A DNA stretch of 64,000 bases from Candidatus Tidjanibacter gallistercoris (GCA_019114205.1 DXFY01000067.1:1-64000); one strand, 5' to 3'. Shown: positions 1 through 10,836, numbered from the stretch's first letter. Translations and numbers: made by a program. Notes: generated from the letters alone by a model not told the origin.

Positions 1-295
1 TAATATGAGAAGTCGCGTAACAAATATACGCTATTTTTCGATAACAACAAATATTGCCGCAAATAAACATCGCTCCTCGCCATCGCGTTACCGCATGCGC
101 ATCCCTTCCGCCAGAAAAGGCAACCTTCGGATGTCCCATTATTGAAAACGGTAACCGACACGCAAATACGGAGCGACCGCAATACGGGCGGAACGACAAA
201 TGGCGCAGGGATGTCCCAAACAAATATCCGTACGGCCTTCCGAAAAAAATATTAATTTTGTTCCGTTGCTACCCGAAATTCAAAACAGTCACCAA

Positions 296-1216
296 ATGGA
301 TATATTGAGAGTCGAAAACGTCACCAAACGTTTCGCCAACCACACCGCCCTCGACGACGTGTCGCTCGCCATACCGCGCGGTTCGGTTTACGGTCTGCTG
401 GGCCCCAACGGTGCGGGCAAGACTACGCTCATCAGAATCATCAACCGCATCACCGCTCCCGACAGCGGCAGGGTACTGCTCGACGGACGGGAACTCGCTC
501 CGGAAGACGTTTACAAGATAGGCTACCTGCCCGAAGAACGCGGGCTTTACAAACAGATGAAGGTGGGCGAACAGGCCATCTATTTCGCCCAGCTCAAAGG
601 ACTCCCGCGCAGGGAAGCGACCGCCCGACTGAAGGTATGGTTCAAAAAGTTCGGCATCGAATACTGGTGGGACAAGAAAGTCAGCGAACTGAGCAAGGGT
701 ATGGCGCAGAAGGTACAGTTCATCGTCACCGTGCTGCATGAACCCGAACTGCTCATTTTCGACGAACCTTTCAGCGGTTTCGACCCCATCAACGCCAACC
801 TGCTGAAGGAGGAGATTCTCGCACTCCGGGACAAGGGGGCGACGGTCATTTTCTCGACGCACAACATGGCATCGGTCGAGGAGCTGTGCGACCACATCAC
901 GCTCATCAACAAGTCGCACAACATCCTCAGCGGCCGCCTCGACGACATCCGCCACGAACACGGTACGAACATCTTCGAGGTGGAATTCCGCGGCGACCGC
1001 GAAGAGCTGAAGGCGCTCCTCTCGCCACGATTCACGATACTGGAAACGGAAGGCGAAGACGCGCTCCGCAATTCGCTCAAGATACATCTGACCGAACACG
1101 ACCAAATACGGAATCTGGTAACCGCCATCAATTCCGCAGTGGAAATCCGTTCCTTCAGGGAAATCATTCCCAGCATGAACGACATATTCATCAAGGCCGT
1201 CGGCGGCCAGCTTTAA
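296..1216 (+). CDS. ABC transporter ATP-binding protein (NatA-like)
   Basis: Walker A GPNGAGKTT, signature LSKGMAQK, Walker B LLIFDEPFSG; start chosen at MDILRVENVTKRF inside the 200..1216 ORF; followed at once by a permease. Confidence 0.93.
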   Translation: MDILRVENVTKRFANHTALDDVSLAIPRGSVYGLLGPNGAGKTTLIRIINRITAPDSGRVLLDGRELAPEDVYKIGYLPEERGLYKQMKVGEQAIYFAQLKGLPRREATARLKVWFKKFGIEYWWDKKVSELSKGMAQKVQFIVTVLHEPELLIFDEPFSGFDPINANLLKEEILALRDKGATVIFSTHNMASVEELCDHITLINKSHNILSGRLDDIRHEHGTNIFEVEFRGDREELKALLSPRFTILETEGEDALRNSLKIHLTEHDQIRNLVTAINSAVEIRSFREIIPSMNDIFIKAVGGQL

Positions 1217-1229
1217 GGAGGGAAAGACA

Positions 1230-2546
1230 ATGGGAAAAATAGGACTTATCGCACGCAGGGAATTCAACGAACGCGTACGCAAGAAAAGTTTTATCATCAC
1301 CACCATCCTGATGCCCCTGTGCATGGTCGGCATCATCGTACTGATGGCATGGCTGATGACGCGCGAGAGCGACGAGGAACGCAAAATCATCGTCGTGGAC
1401 GAAAGCGGCATCGTGGCTCCGCGCCTCGCCGATGAAGGCAACATCCGCTACCGGCAGGCCGACCGGCCACTCGACCGGATACGGGAAGAGGCTCCGGAAG
1501 GCATCTTCGGCATTCTGGTCATCGGCGGGGACATCATGACCAATCCGCGGGCCGTGCAACTCTACACATACGAATCCTCGACGGTGGCGATTGAAGAATC
1601 CATCTCCGGACAGATACGCAAAATCGTGGAGAACGAAAAGCTCAAGGCTTACGACATCGACAACCTGGACGCGATACTCGAAGAGGTCAAGACGCCCATC
1701 GTCATCCAGACGAAGGAGATTACCGAATCGGGCGAAACGCGGGATTCGTCGAGTACTTTGGCCCTTGCCGCGGCCTACGTCTTCGGCCTGCTGATATACA
1801 TGTTCGTCTTCTTCTACGGTACGATGGTCATGCAGGGCGTCATCGAAGAGAAAAGCAACAAGGTGCTGGAGCTAATCGTCTCTTCCGTCCGGCCGTTCCA
1901 ACTGATGATGGGCAAAATCCTCGGCATCGCGTCCGTGGCCCTCACGCAACTGCTCATCTGGGTGGTGTTCATCGCCGTGGCGGGCGGCGCGGCCATGAAC
2001 TATTTCGCCGGCGACGCGATGGAGGCGGCCGCAGCCATGAATGCGGGCGGCGCCATGCCGGTCGATATGAGCAGCATGAACATGGACGAGATGGCCATCC
2101 TCAGCCGGCTGACCGACCTGCGGTACATCCTGACCATGGTCATAGGCTTCATCGTCTACTTCATCGGCGGTTACCTGCTCTATGCCGCCATGTTCGCCGC
2201 AGTGGGCAGCGCCGTGGACAACGAGAAGGATACCCAGAACCTGCAAATGCCCATCACCATACCGCTCATCCTCGCCATCGTGGTCATGGTCAGCGCCATG
2301 CAGGACCCCAACAGCCAGATGGCCTTCTGGTTCAGCATGATTCCGTTCACCTCGCCCGTCATCATGATGGCACGCCTGCCCTACGGCGTTCCCGTGTGGG
2401 AGGTAGCCGTTTCGGCCGGTCTGCTCTACCTGACGTTCGTCGGCATGGTTTGGCTGGCGGGAAAAATATACCGCGTGGGCATCTTCATGTACGGCAAGAA
2501 ACCGTCGTTCAGGGAGCTGTTCAAATGGGTCAGGTACAAATACTGA
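1230..2546 (+). CDS. ABC-2 type transporter permease (NatB-like)
   Basis: N-terminal TM, large extracytoplasmic region, multiple C-terminal TM helices, motif GVIEEKSNKVLELIVSSVRPFQLMMGKILG; 14 bp after the ATPase gene. Confidence 0.92.
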   Translation: MGKIGLIARREFNERVRKKSFIITTILMPLCMVGIIVLMAWLMTRESDEERKIIVVDESGIVAPRLADEGNIRYRQADRPLDRIREEAPEGIFGILVIGGDIMTNPRAVQLYTYESSTVAIEESISGQIRKIVENEKLKAYDIDNLDAILEEVKTPIVIQTKEITESGETRDSSSTLALAAAYVFGLLIYMFVFFYGTMVMQGVIEEKSNKVLELIVSSVRPFQLMMGKILGIASVALTQLLIWVVFIAVAGGAAMNYFAGDAMEAAAAMNAGGAMPVDMSSMNMDEMAILSRLTDLRYILTMVIGFIVYFIGGYLLYAAMFAAVGSAVDNEKDTQNLQMPITIPLILAIVVMVSAMQDPNSQMAFWFSMIPFTSPVIMMARLPYGVPVWEVAVSAGLLYLTFVGMVWLAGKIYRVGIFMYGKKPSFRELFKWVRYKY

Positions 2547-2677
2547 CGTTTCACCCGCCGCACCGTACAGGCTTACCCCTTCGCATCGTATCTTCGATAC
2601 GGCGGCAGGAAAGGTACGGATTTTGCCCTCCGGCAGTAAGGAACGAAACACGCATTAACCGATAAATTTCCAGACCA

Positions 2678-3118
2678 ATGAAAAAATTGCTCATTCTGAC
2701 AGGAATCGTGATGCTCGCATTCGGGTGCACGGGACCGCAAGGACCTCCCGGCCCCCAGGGCCCTCAGGGAGATGGTTCGCAAACCTTCACGCTGACCTAC
2801 AAGCTGGCCTCGGCCGACTGGGTGAAGAACACCGATACCGCCGGCAACTTCATCGGCTGGTGGCACGAAATCCAGTTGCCCGAACTGAGCACCTACGTAT
2901 ACGAGTACGGCATGTACAACGCCTACCTGTGGGACGGCAATGTACAGGTACCGCTTCCCGTGATTGTCTACAACGAAACCGACAATACGTTGTGGGAAAA
3001 GAAAATCTCCTGCGACTTCGCGGTCGGCTCGGTCGCCGTGTACTATCAGGAGAACGACTTCCAAAACGAAGGTTACCGTCCGGAAGACATGACCTTCCGC
3101 ATACACCTCGTCTGGTAA
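2678..3118 (+). CDS. Small lipoprotein with short collagen-like (Gly-X-Y) segment
   Basis: Lipobox MLAFGC, then GPQGPPGPQGPQGDG directly after the lipid-anchoring Cys. Confidence 0.8.
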   Translation: MKKLLILTGIVMLAFGCTGPQGPPGPQGPQGDGSQTFTLTYKLASADWVKNTDTAGNFIGWWHEIQLPELSTYVYEYGMYNAYLWDGNVQVPLPVIVYNETDNTLWEKKISCDFAVGSVAVYYQENDFQNEGYRPEDMTFRIHLVW

Positions 3119-3176
3119 ATCCCGGCTGCGGACGGAAACGCTCCGATTCGCCGGCCCGAGGCGGCAAATATGAATA

Positions 3177-3222
3177 TCGAAGACGGAAAGCGACAGTCGT
3201 TTCCCGTCTTCGATTTATTTTT
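3177..3222 (+). terminator. Rho-independent terminator candidate downstream of the 2678-3118 CDS
   Basis: TCGAAGACGGAAAGCGAC / GTCGTTTCCCGTCTTCGA near-perfect 18-nt arms followed by TTTATTTTT. Confidence 0.6.
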
Positions 3223-3258
3223 CCCCGCCGCATATTGTCTTCCGGAAGGGATGGCCCG

Positions 3259-3282
3259 GCTTCGGATGCATGCATCCGAAGC
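3259..3282. repeat. 24-bp perfect palindrome
   Basis: GCTTCGGATGCATGCATCCGAAGC, no spacer, intergenic. Confidence 0.9.
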
Positions 3283-3454
3283 GCCTCTTCCGCGGACGGT
3301 CCGGTCACAAAAACCCCGCTTTTATCCTGTCGCTGCAACCGAAACGAATCACCGAAGAAGAACCATATATATTGAGTTGCACCGTCGGAAATTATGCGTT
3401 ATTTTTGCACCCGTTTATCATGCTGCTATCCGGCAGCGCTAAAAACCAAATGCA

Positions 3455-4729
3455 ATGAAAAGACTGTTTTCGATTTGTACCGCATGCCTCGCCCTGCTGG
3501 CGACCGCATGCGACGGAAGCGGAAAAGAAAGCGGAACGAACGGCGCCATCGCCGTCGAAAACCGGGAGTCCCTGCAACAGACTCTTGGGGCGAAAGATAC
3601 GGCAGCCGAAGCCATTCGCTTCCATGCAGCGGATGCCTGGTCGGCATCCGTGACCGAAAAGGACGGTGCCGCTGCGCCGGAATGGATAACCGTCACCCCG
3701 GCGGGCGCCGACGAGGCGGGAGACTATACGCTCGAAATCGCTCTCGCGCAGAACGACACCGAAGCCGACAGGACGGCGGTCGTCACCATCGCCTGCATGG
3801 GCGAAAACGTATCGGCAACGCTGGCGCAGAAGCAAGCCGGAGCGACACCCGACCCCGCCCCTGACCCCGTACCTACGGACAAGACACTGGTCAGGAGCAT
3901 CCGAAACGAATTCGAAACGGACAACGGCACCGAAATCATATTCGACTACGACTCTGAAGGACGTATCGTGAAAATAACCTCCGACAGTTATGGCGAGGAC
4001 GACGGGACGAATGAAATCTCCGTATCCTATTCCGGAAACGACGTTACGCTCAGGATGGAATCCACCTGGGAAGGAGAGGAAGCGGAACCCATGCCGAACC
4101 CCACCGCGAGCATAGGCGGCAAAATGGTGCAGGAAGCCACCGCGACGCTCGACGAAAACGGTTATGTAGCATCCGTCTCCGCCACATCGACGTATTACGA
4201 CGAATCCGGAGCCATTCACGAACAGGAAGAAACGCGCATGACCGCAACGTACGACAACGGCCGACTCGCAACGGTACGCACGGAAGAAAATATTTCCCGC
4301 GAGGGAGATACGGCACACACGTACGTATACGAATACGCATGCTCGTGGACGAACGGCAACATGACGGCCGTGGATTACCGTTACAGCGGAACGGGCGATG
4401 CAACCGGCGGTATCGACGGAACCGCCACGTACGACACGTCCGTACGGAATGACGAATCGATGAGCATCGACCTCAACTACGTCGTATGTTCCGCCGAGAG
4501 TTTCGCGCTCATAGACGAATTCGGATTCTCCATCCTCGGACTGTTCGGACAGCGGAGTGCCAACATGTTCGCAAGCACGCACGAGACCGACAAGAACAAC
4601 TCCCAGTACGAAAACACCAGCAACTATTCGTACGAAAAGGACGACTTGGGACGCATCGTCAAAATCACGGTAACCGACCCGTCCCTGCCGGACGACGGAG
4701 ACATCTACACCGTCACCTACATGGACTAA
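3455..4729 (+). CDS. Putative BACON-domain lipoprotein
   Basis: Signal peptide with lipobox (CLALLATAC), BACON-like segment (WSASVTEKD...WITVTPAGADEAGDYTLEIALAQNDTEADRTAVVTIAC), C-terminal YDSEGRIVKIT-type repeats. Confidence 0.75.
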   Translation: MKRLFSICTACLALLATACDGSGKESGTNGAIAVENRESLQQTLGAKDTAAEAIRFHAADAWSASVTEKDGAAAPEWITVTPAGADEAGDYTLEIALAQNDTEADRTAVVTIACMGENVSATLAQKQAGATPDPAPDPVPTDKTLVRSIRNEFETDNGTEIIFDYDSEGRIVKITSDSYGEDDGTNEISVSYSGNDVTLRMESTWEGEEAEPMPNPTASIGGKMVQEATATLDENGYVASVSATSTYYDESGAIHEQEETRMTATYDNGRLATVRTEENISREGDTAHTYVYEYACSWTNGNMTAVDYRYSGTGDATGGIDGTATYDTSVRNDESMSIDLNYVVCSAESFALIDEFGFSILGLFGQRSANMFASTHETDKNNSQYENTSNYSYEKDDLGRIVKITVTDPSLPDDGDIYTVTYMD

Positions 4730-4769
4730 CACGCAGCGGTTGCCTTCCGCGGAAAAGCCGCATCGGTAC

Positions 4770-4810
4770 AGTCCCTTTCTGGAACCGAACGACTGCCGGA
4801 AAGGGACTTT
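4770..4810 (+). terminator. Hairpin terminator candidate
   Basis: AGTCCCTTTC...GAAAGGGACT with following TT, just after the CDS ending 4729. Confidence 0.5.
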
Positions 4811-5038
4811 CCATTCCTTCCGGTACGTTCGGTGGAACCTGAAAACGCATCCCCGCAGAAGCGGGCTAACAAGACACCCGGCCGGTAAACCGAATCCGGG
4901 GCCGACCGAAGTGTCCGCCCTCTGAAGGTACGGTACGTCCTTCCGCCGGCAGTTCTCCAGCATACCCCGCAGGCCGATACGGGAAGCGGCGGAACCGATG
5001 GTTCCGCCGCCCTCTTTTAAAGAACCGGTTGCCTGTCG

Positions 5039-5995
5039 TCAGATAAGACCTTTCTCTTTCTTCTCCCGCACGGCACGGAGCATGTCGTCCGTCATGGATT
5101 TCATGTCCCACTTCGGCTTCCACCCCCATTCTTCGCGGGCGCAGGAATCGTCGAGGCTGTCGGGCCAACTGCGTGCGATGGACTCTTTCACCGGGTCGAT
5201 GTCGTAGGTCATGGTGAATCCGGGCACGGCCTTGCGGAGTTCGGCATACAGCATCTCCGGAGTAAAGCTCATGGAGGTCACATTGAAACTGTTGCGGTGC
5301 ACCAGTTTCGCCGGGTCGGCTTCCATAAGTTGCACGCACGCGTCCAGCGCATCGGGCATGTACATCATATCCATATAGACATCCCCCGGTATCGGGCACA
5401 CGTACGACCCTTTCTTGACCGCCTCGTAATAAATCTCGACGGCATAATCGGTGGTACCGCCGCCCGGAAGCGTTACGTTGGAAATAAGACCGGGGAAACG
5501 GACACTGCGCGTATCCACGCCGAAACGCTTGTGGTAGTAGTCGCCGAGCAATTCGCCCGTCACCTTGCACACGCCGTAAATGGTGGTCGGCCGCATCACC
5601 GTATCCTGCGGCGTCTTCTCCTTGGGCGAATTGGGCCCGAAAGCGCCGATTGAGCTCGGAGTAAACAGCGCACAGTTGTGTTCGCGCGCTATTTCGAGCG
5701 AATTCATCAGGGCCCCCATGTTGATTTGCCATGCCTTCTGCGTATTGGCCTCGCCTACGGCAGAGAGCAGCGCCACGAGGTTGAATATGGAATCCACCTT
5801 GTACTTCCTGACCGTTTCGGCATACGCATCGCCGTCGAGCGCATTAAGCTGTACGAACGGCCCGTCGGCCCCCAGTACGGGACAGTCGCGCATGTCGGTA
5901 GCCACCACATTGTCGTTGCCGTACACGCTCCGCAACTTCATTGTAAGCTCGGAACCGATTTGGCCGCCGGCCCCGATGATAAGAATTTTTTTCAT
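5039..5995 (-). CDS. NAD-dependent epimerase/dehydratase (L-threonine 3-dehydrogenase-like)
   Basis: N-terminal Rossmann motif MKKILIIGAGGQIGSEL, YGVCK motif; start at 5995 chosen over upstream in-frame ATG. Confidence 0.85.
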   Translation of the reverse strand: MKKILIIGAGGQIGSELTMKLRSVYGNDNVVATDMRDCPVLGADGPFVQLNALDGDAYAETVRKYKVDSIFNLVALLSAVGEANTQKAWQINMGALMNSLEIAREHNCALFTPSSIGAFGPNSPKEKTPQDTVMRPTTIYGVCKVTGELLGDYYHKRFGVDTRSVRFPGLISNVTLPGGGTTDYAVEIYYEAVKKGSYVCPIPGDVYMDMMYMPDALDACVQLMEADPAKLVHRNSFNVTSMSFTPEMLYAELRKAVPGFTMTYDIDPVKESIARSWPDSLDDSCAREEWGWKPKWDMKSMTDDMLRAVREKKEKGLI

Positions 5996-6058
5996 TTGAC
6001 GTTTTCGTATTTTAAACTTCGTCCCCCCTCCATGGACGGACAAATACCGTAATATCCA

Positions 6059-6274
6059 TCATTCACCGTCCCTGTCCCGCTCTTCCGCTTCCCTGACGAG
6101 CCCCAGAGAGAGCGCCACGAAATAGACGACCACGACGGCCTGAACGACCGCCACGCCCCATGTCAGGAAAGTACGTACCGGAATCATCCATACGAGCAAT
6201 ACCAAATCCAGTACGAACAGCACCGTCAGCAGTACAATCACCCTGCGTAGTTTCCCGAATCTGTCCATCGTCAC
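6059..6274 (-). CDS. Small two-TM membrane protein
   Basis: 71 aa, two hydrophobic segments, charged C-terminus (EAEERDRDGE); intergenic context. Confidence 0.55.
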   Translation of the reverse strand: MTMDRFGKLRRVIVLLTVLFVLDLVLLVWMIPVRTFLTWGVAVVQAVVVVYFVALSLGLVREAEERDRDGE

Positions 6275-6557
6275 AATTTTGGCCCAAAATTAACAATAAT
6301 TCTTACGTTTTATTACCGACCCGTCGAAAAAGCGCAGGGCTGCCGGCTCCGTCCGCCGCCGCCCGGATACGAAGGAAACGAACCGCCGGACGACCGCCGC
6401 CGTACCCTTTCCGCGAACCTCCTCCGGCAAAACAAAACCTGCCCCTCCCCGCCGGAAACATCCCTTATTTACGGCAACGGAACGACGGAACGGTGCATTC
6501 TCCGGCAGAAACTCCCGACCGCCGTACAAAAACATGCCGCAATCTGCGCGTGCATTA

Positions 6558-6588
6558 TTGGAAAATTGGAAAATGATAACTACTTTTG
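6558..6588 (+). promoter_or_regulatory. Predicted Bacteroidetes promoter of tRNA-Thr
   Basis: TTGG-N19-TACTTTTG, about 30 bp upstream of the tRNA. Confidence 0.6.
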
Positions 6589-6620
6589 TCCCGCTCGCAG
6601 GGAATACCCGCGGCAACCAT

Positions 6621-6692
<72 letters not shown>

Positions 6693-6918
6693 CAAAGATT
6701 CGAAAACTGCCCAAAACAGTGTGAGGAAATAAGAGAGCCGTTCACGTTTACCTGTGAGCGGCTTTCTTATTGAAGAACGTGTATCGCACACGGCGATTCC
6801 CAAACCTCCGGCAGCCCCGGCAGCAGCATCGGAGCAAGAACGAGCCTGCCGACTGCACGGATTGCATCATGCAGCGCTGCATCGTGCAGCCGCACAGCAA
6901 GTGTCCATAGGGTACGGC

Positions 6919-9591
6919 TCAGGCACCTTTCTTTCCGCGCCGTGCGAACATCCGGACGAATACCTTCACGATTTCCGTTACGGCGAGCGGCAGAACCGAC
7001 AGACCGATAACCCAAGCCCACTGTACACCGTCGAGGTCCGCCACGTGGAAAATACCCTTCAGGGCAGGAATCTCCAATACCGCCCACATCATGGCGGAAA
7101 CGATGACGAACGCCCCTGTCAGGTACTTGTTTCCGAACATTCCCCGGAATGCGGAATGAATATCCGACCGAATGCAGAATACCAGTACGAGCTGGGTAAA
7201 GGCCACGACGGCGAACGTCATGGTTCGGGCGACTTCGATGCTCTCGCGAATGCCTATCCGGTAGGCGGTCAGGGAAAGGGCGCCGACCATGATACCCTGC
7301 AACAGAATTCGCAGGACGAAAGTCCCGGTCATGATGCCCCGACGCGAGTCGAGCGGTTTGCGCCGCATGATATCGGGCTCAGCAGCGTCCACGCTGAGCG
7401 CCAGTGCGGGAAGGCTGTCCGTCACGAGGTTAATCCAGAGAATATGTATCGGGAGCAGCGGAGTCACCCAGTTGAAAAGCACCGCCACGAACAGGACGAG
7501 CACTTCCCCGATATTGGTCGATACGAGGAACTGTATCGCCTTAAGCACATTGTCGTATATCCGACGGCCTTCTTCGACCGCCGTAACGATGGTCGAAAAG
7601 TTGTCGTCGGCCAGCACCACATCCGCTGCTTCCTTCGCCACGTCCGTTCCCGTAATCCCCATCGCCACTCCGATGTCGGCCAGTTTCAGCGCCGGAGCGT
7701 CGTTCACCCCGTCGCCGGTCATGGCGACCACCTTGCCGTCCTTCTGAAAAGCCTTCACGATACGTACCTTATGTTCCGGAGAAACGCGTGCACAGACCGC
7801 CACATGCTCTATTTCCGACTGCAGCCGTTCGTCCGTCATACCGTCGAGTTCGAGCCCGGTGAGGGCTATATCGCCCTCCTGCCGGATACCGAGCGCATCG
7901 GCAATCGCCACAGCGGTAATCCTGTGGTCGCCGGTAATCATCACCGGTTTGATACCGGCCTCGCGGCATCGTACCACGGCGTTGCGTACCCCGACGCGCG
8001 GCGGGTCTATCATCCCCAGCATGCCGACGAACACCAGTTCCCGCTCCACAGCAGCGGGCGATACTTCGGCCGGCAGTTCCGGAAGCTCCTTCATGGCGAC
8101 GGCGAGTACGCGCAGGGCCTTGCGAGCCATCTCCGCATTCGCGGCCGCGATACGCTCCCGGTCGTCATCGTCAAGAGCACGTATCCTACCGTTTTCGTAC
8201 ATACCGCCGCAGGCGGCCAGCACTTCGTCGAGGCCTCCCTTGACGGCTACAAACACCTCCTTTCCCTTCCGGTGGAGCGTGCTCATCATCTTGCGTTCCG
8301 AGTCGAAAGGAATCTCGGCAATCCGCGGATACCCGGCGTCGAGCTTTTCCTTGTCGATACCGACACGCAGCCCCAAATCGAGCATGGCCGTTTCGGTAGG
8401 GTCACCTTCGGCACGACGTTTTCCTTCCCTGACGGTGAATGCGGCATCGTTCGCCAGCACGGAAATCGTTACGGGCAGTTCGAACTCTCCGCTCCGCAGG
8501 CCGGCTGCATCCTCTCCTTCCGCTGCGAAAAACCGGCCGTCGTACCAGAGTTCCACGACCGTCATGCGATTCTGGGTAAGGGTTCCCGTCTTGTCCGTAC
8601 AAATCACCTGCGTGCTCCCCAGCGTTTCGACCGAGGGGAGCTTGCGCACGATGGCATTCTTTCGGGCAAGTCGCTGCACGCCGACAGCCAGCACGATGGT
8701 GGATACCGCCGGCAGTCCTTCCGGAATCGCGGCGGCCGCAAGGCTCACCGCCGTCATGAACATTTCCAGCACGGGACGGCCGTACAACAACCCGATGATG
8801 AAAATCGCTGCGCAGATGACGACGGCTCCGATAGCCAACACCCTGCCGAGTTTGTCGAGTCTTTTCTGCAACGGCGTCTGCATGTCGGGCACCGACTGTA
8901 TCATCGAGGCGATTTTCCCCACTTCGGACGACATGCCCGTAGCAGTCACGATACCCTTTCCGCGGCCGTAAACGATGCTGCTCGATGCAAAGACCATATT
9001 GTCCCTGTCGCCGAGCACCGCTTCGCCCGCAACCGGCCGGACGAACTTTTCTTCGGGTACCGATTCGCCCGTCAGGGCCGCCTCCTGTACCTTGAGATTC
9101 ACCGCCTCGGTCAGGCGCATGTCAGCCGGAACGGAATCTCCCGTTTCGAGCACCACGAGGTCGCCCGGCACCAGCTCCTGCGACTCGACAACACGCATCC
9201 GACCGTCGCGTACCACCTTGCTGTGGGGCGCAGACATGCGTTCCAACGCATCGAGCGACTTCTCCGCCCTGGCTTCCTGAAACACGCCGATACAGGCATT
9301 CAATACCACGATGCCGAGGATAATCACCGCATCCGTAAAACCTTCGCCGTGCATGTACCCCACGACACCGGAGATGACCGCCGCCACGAGCAGGACGATA
9401 ATCATGAAACTCCTGAACTGTGCGAAGAACTTCACGAGAAGACTTTTACGCTTCGCCCTGCGAAATTCGTTGCGTCCGTATTCCGTCAGACGTTTCCGCG
9501 CCTCCTCCCCGGACAGACCGCGCACCGTATCGGTACCCAACATTTCGGCGGTCTCCTCAGCCGTAGCATTGTAATACGGTTCCTGTGACAT
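6919..9591 (-). CDS. Cation-translocating P-type ATPase (PMCA/SERCA-type calcium pump family)
   Basis: 890 aa; ICTDKTGTLTQN phosphorylation motif, TGES, MTGDGVNDAPALKLADIGVAMG hinge motif. Confidence 0.95.
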   Translation of the reverse strand: MSQEPYYNATAEETAEMLGTDTVRGLSGEEARKRLTEYGRNEFRRAKRKSLLVKFFAQFRSFMIIVLLVAAVISGVVGYMHGEGFTDAVIILGIVVLNACIGVFQEARAEKSLDALERMSAPHSKVVRDGRMRVVESQELVPGDLVVLETGDSVPADMRLTEAVNLKVQEAALTGESVPEEKFVRPVAGEAVLGDRDNMVFASSSIVYGRGKGIVTATGMSSEVGKIASMIQSVPDMQTPLQKRLDKLGRVLAIGAVVICAAIFIIGLLYGRPVLEMFMTAVSLAAAAIPEGLPAVSTIVLAVGVQRLARKNAIVRKLPSVETLGSTQVICTDKTGTLTQNRMTVVELWYDGRFFAAEGEDAAGLRSGEFELPVTISVLANDAAFTVREGKRRAEGDPTETAMLDLGLRVGIDKEKLDAGYPRIAEIPFDSERKMMSTLHRKGKEVFVAVKGGLDEVLAACGGMYENGRIRALDDDDRERIAAANAEMARKALRVLAVAMKELPELPAEVSPAAVERELVFVGMLGMIDPPRVGVRNAVVRCREAGIKPVMITGDHRITAVAIADALGIRQEGDIALTGLELDGMTDERLQSEIEHVAVCARVSPEHKVRIVKAFQKDGKVVAMTGDGVNDAPALKLADIGVAMGITGTDVAKEAADVVLADDNFSTIVTAVEEGRRIYDNVLKAIQFLVSTNIGEVLVLFVAVLFNWVTPLLPIHILWINLVTDSLPALALSVDAAEPDIMRRKPLDSRRGIMTGTFVLRILLQGIMVGALSLTAYRIGIRESIEVARTMTFAVVAFTQLVLVFCIRSDIHSAFRGMFGNKYLTGAFVIVSAMMWAVLEIPALKGIFHVADLDGVQWAWVIGLSVLPLAVTEIVKVFVRMFARRGKKGA

Positions 9592-9779
9592 ATACCTCTA
9601 TATTGCCTTTTCATCCGCCCCCCTTTACGGGGCCGCCGGAACGACATGCAAATTGCCTGCCTGTCATTCCCCTCCCGGTCGGCACCGGCTGCAAAGCGAC
9701 AGCGGATTCCTCTGCCGCAGAAGGTCTGGCGAACGGACAACATGTTCCGGCAGCCTCAATCATGGAAATCGTTACGAAC

Positions 9780-9807
9780 AAAAAAGCGGGTACCCGCAGG
9801 TACCCGC
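9780..9807 (-). terminator. Rho-independent terminator for the PorV-like gene
   Basis: GCGGGTACC-CGCA-GGTACCCGC perfect hairpin with A-run on its left (U-run on minus transcript). Confidence 0.7.
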
Positions 9808-9834
9808 CGTTCCGCACCGCAAGCGGTGGTATTG

Positions 9835-10836
9835 TCAAAAGAAAAGGCTCAGACCGACTGCCCACGTATTCTTTACGGGGCTGTCCTTGCCGGCAATCCA
9901 ATACGAACCGTCGATTCTTACCGGACCTACCGAAGCGCCGAGACCTACCGTAGCATAGCTTCCGCCGATGGATTTCTTATCGCCGTAATGATAACCGGCA
10001 CGAAGGAATCCGTGTTTGAGGAAATTGTATTCGAGACCGAGCGCTGCAATGAACGAAGCGTCGTTCGAAGGCATGAAGGTGTAACCGAGGTCGAGCGCTG
10101 CGAGAAGCTTGTGGTTCTCGGAGAAGGGCATGTCAATCGAACCGCCCAGGCGTGCATATGCAGGCATGGCGATGGGATTCGACGGAACCGAAATGTCGAG
10201 CTTCGTACCTACGTTGCTGACGTTCAGGCCCACGGCCCAAGTCGAACCGTAGAAGGACTCGATGGTGTTTTCATAGTAGAAGCCCAGGTCGAACGCGAAA
10301 GCATTGCCGGCCTTGAAAGCATCGCTGTCGAACTTCGTATAGTCCGAACGGATGTACCGCGCCGTAAGGGAGATGGCGAAGTTGTCCACAATCCTGCGGG
10401 TATAACCGATGCTGACGGCCATGTCGTTGGGACGTACCGATTCGCCCAGGGTACCGTCCCCTCCTGCGATGATGCTCTTCGGGCCGTTGAAGTAACGGAA
10501 ACCGAGCGAGAAGCCGTTGTTCTCATCGAGGTTGAAGTAACCGCCTACGGCATGGGTGGCCACTCCTTTGTTAAAATCGGGCATGACGGGATTGTATGAA
10601 TACCCGAAGCCCATCCTTTTCTCACTGAGCAGGTTGGAAGCAGCGTTGCCGAAAATTCCGAAAGGATTGTCGTTCACCGCCGTAGTTGCCATACCCATAC
10701 CGGCCGCACGAGGGTCTGCACTGTTAAGCAGAGAAGATGCCGCGCCGGTCGGACCGTCGTTCTGAGCCGATACGGTTGCGGAAATGCCGCAGAAAAGAGC
10801 CGTACAGATTGCTCCGAGCAAGATTTTTTTACTCAT
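9835..10836 (-). CDS. PorV/PorQ-family outer-membrane beta-barrel protein
   Basis: Signal peptide ending SAQN; DPRAAGMGMATTAVNDNPFGIFGNAASN motif typical of PorV/PorQ (UPF0164) proteins; C-terminal aromatic residues. Confidence 0.8.
   Translation of the reverse strand: MSKKILLGAICTALFCGISATVSAQNDGPTGAASSLLNSADPRAAGMGMATTAVNDNPFGIFGNAASNLLSEKRMGFGYSYNPVMPDFNKGVATHAVGGYFNLDENNGFSLGFRYFNGPKSIIAGGDGTLGESVRPNDMAVSIGYTRRIVDNFAISLTARYIRSDYTKFDSDAFKAGNAFAFDLGFYYENTIESFYGSTWAVGLNVSNVGTKLDISVPSNPIAMPAYARLGGSIDMPFSENHKLLAALDLGYTFMPSNDASFIAALGLEYNFLKHGFLRAGYHYGDKKSIGGSYATVGLGASVGPVRIDGSYWIAGKDSPVKNTWAVGLSLFF

Noticed and set aside
6754-9588. 944-aa plus-strand ORF
   Set aside because: Antisense shadow of the clear P-type ATPase gene on the minus strand; GC-rich codon bias opens the opposite frame and the translation has no recognisable domain.
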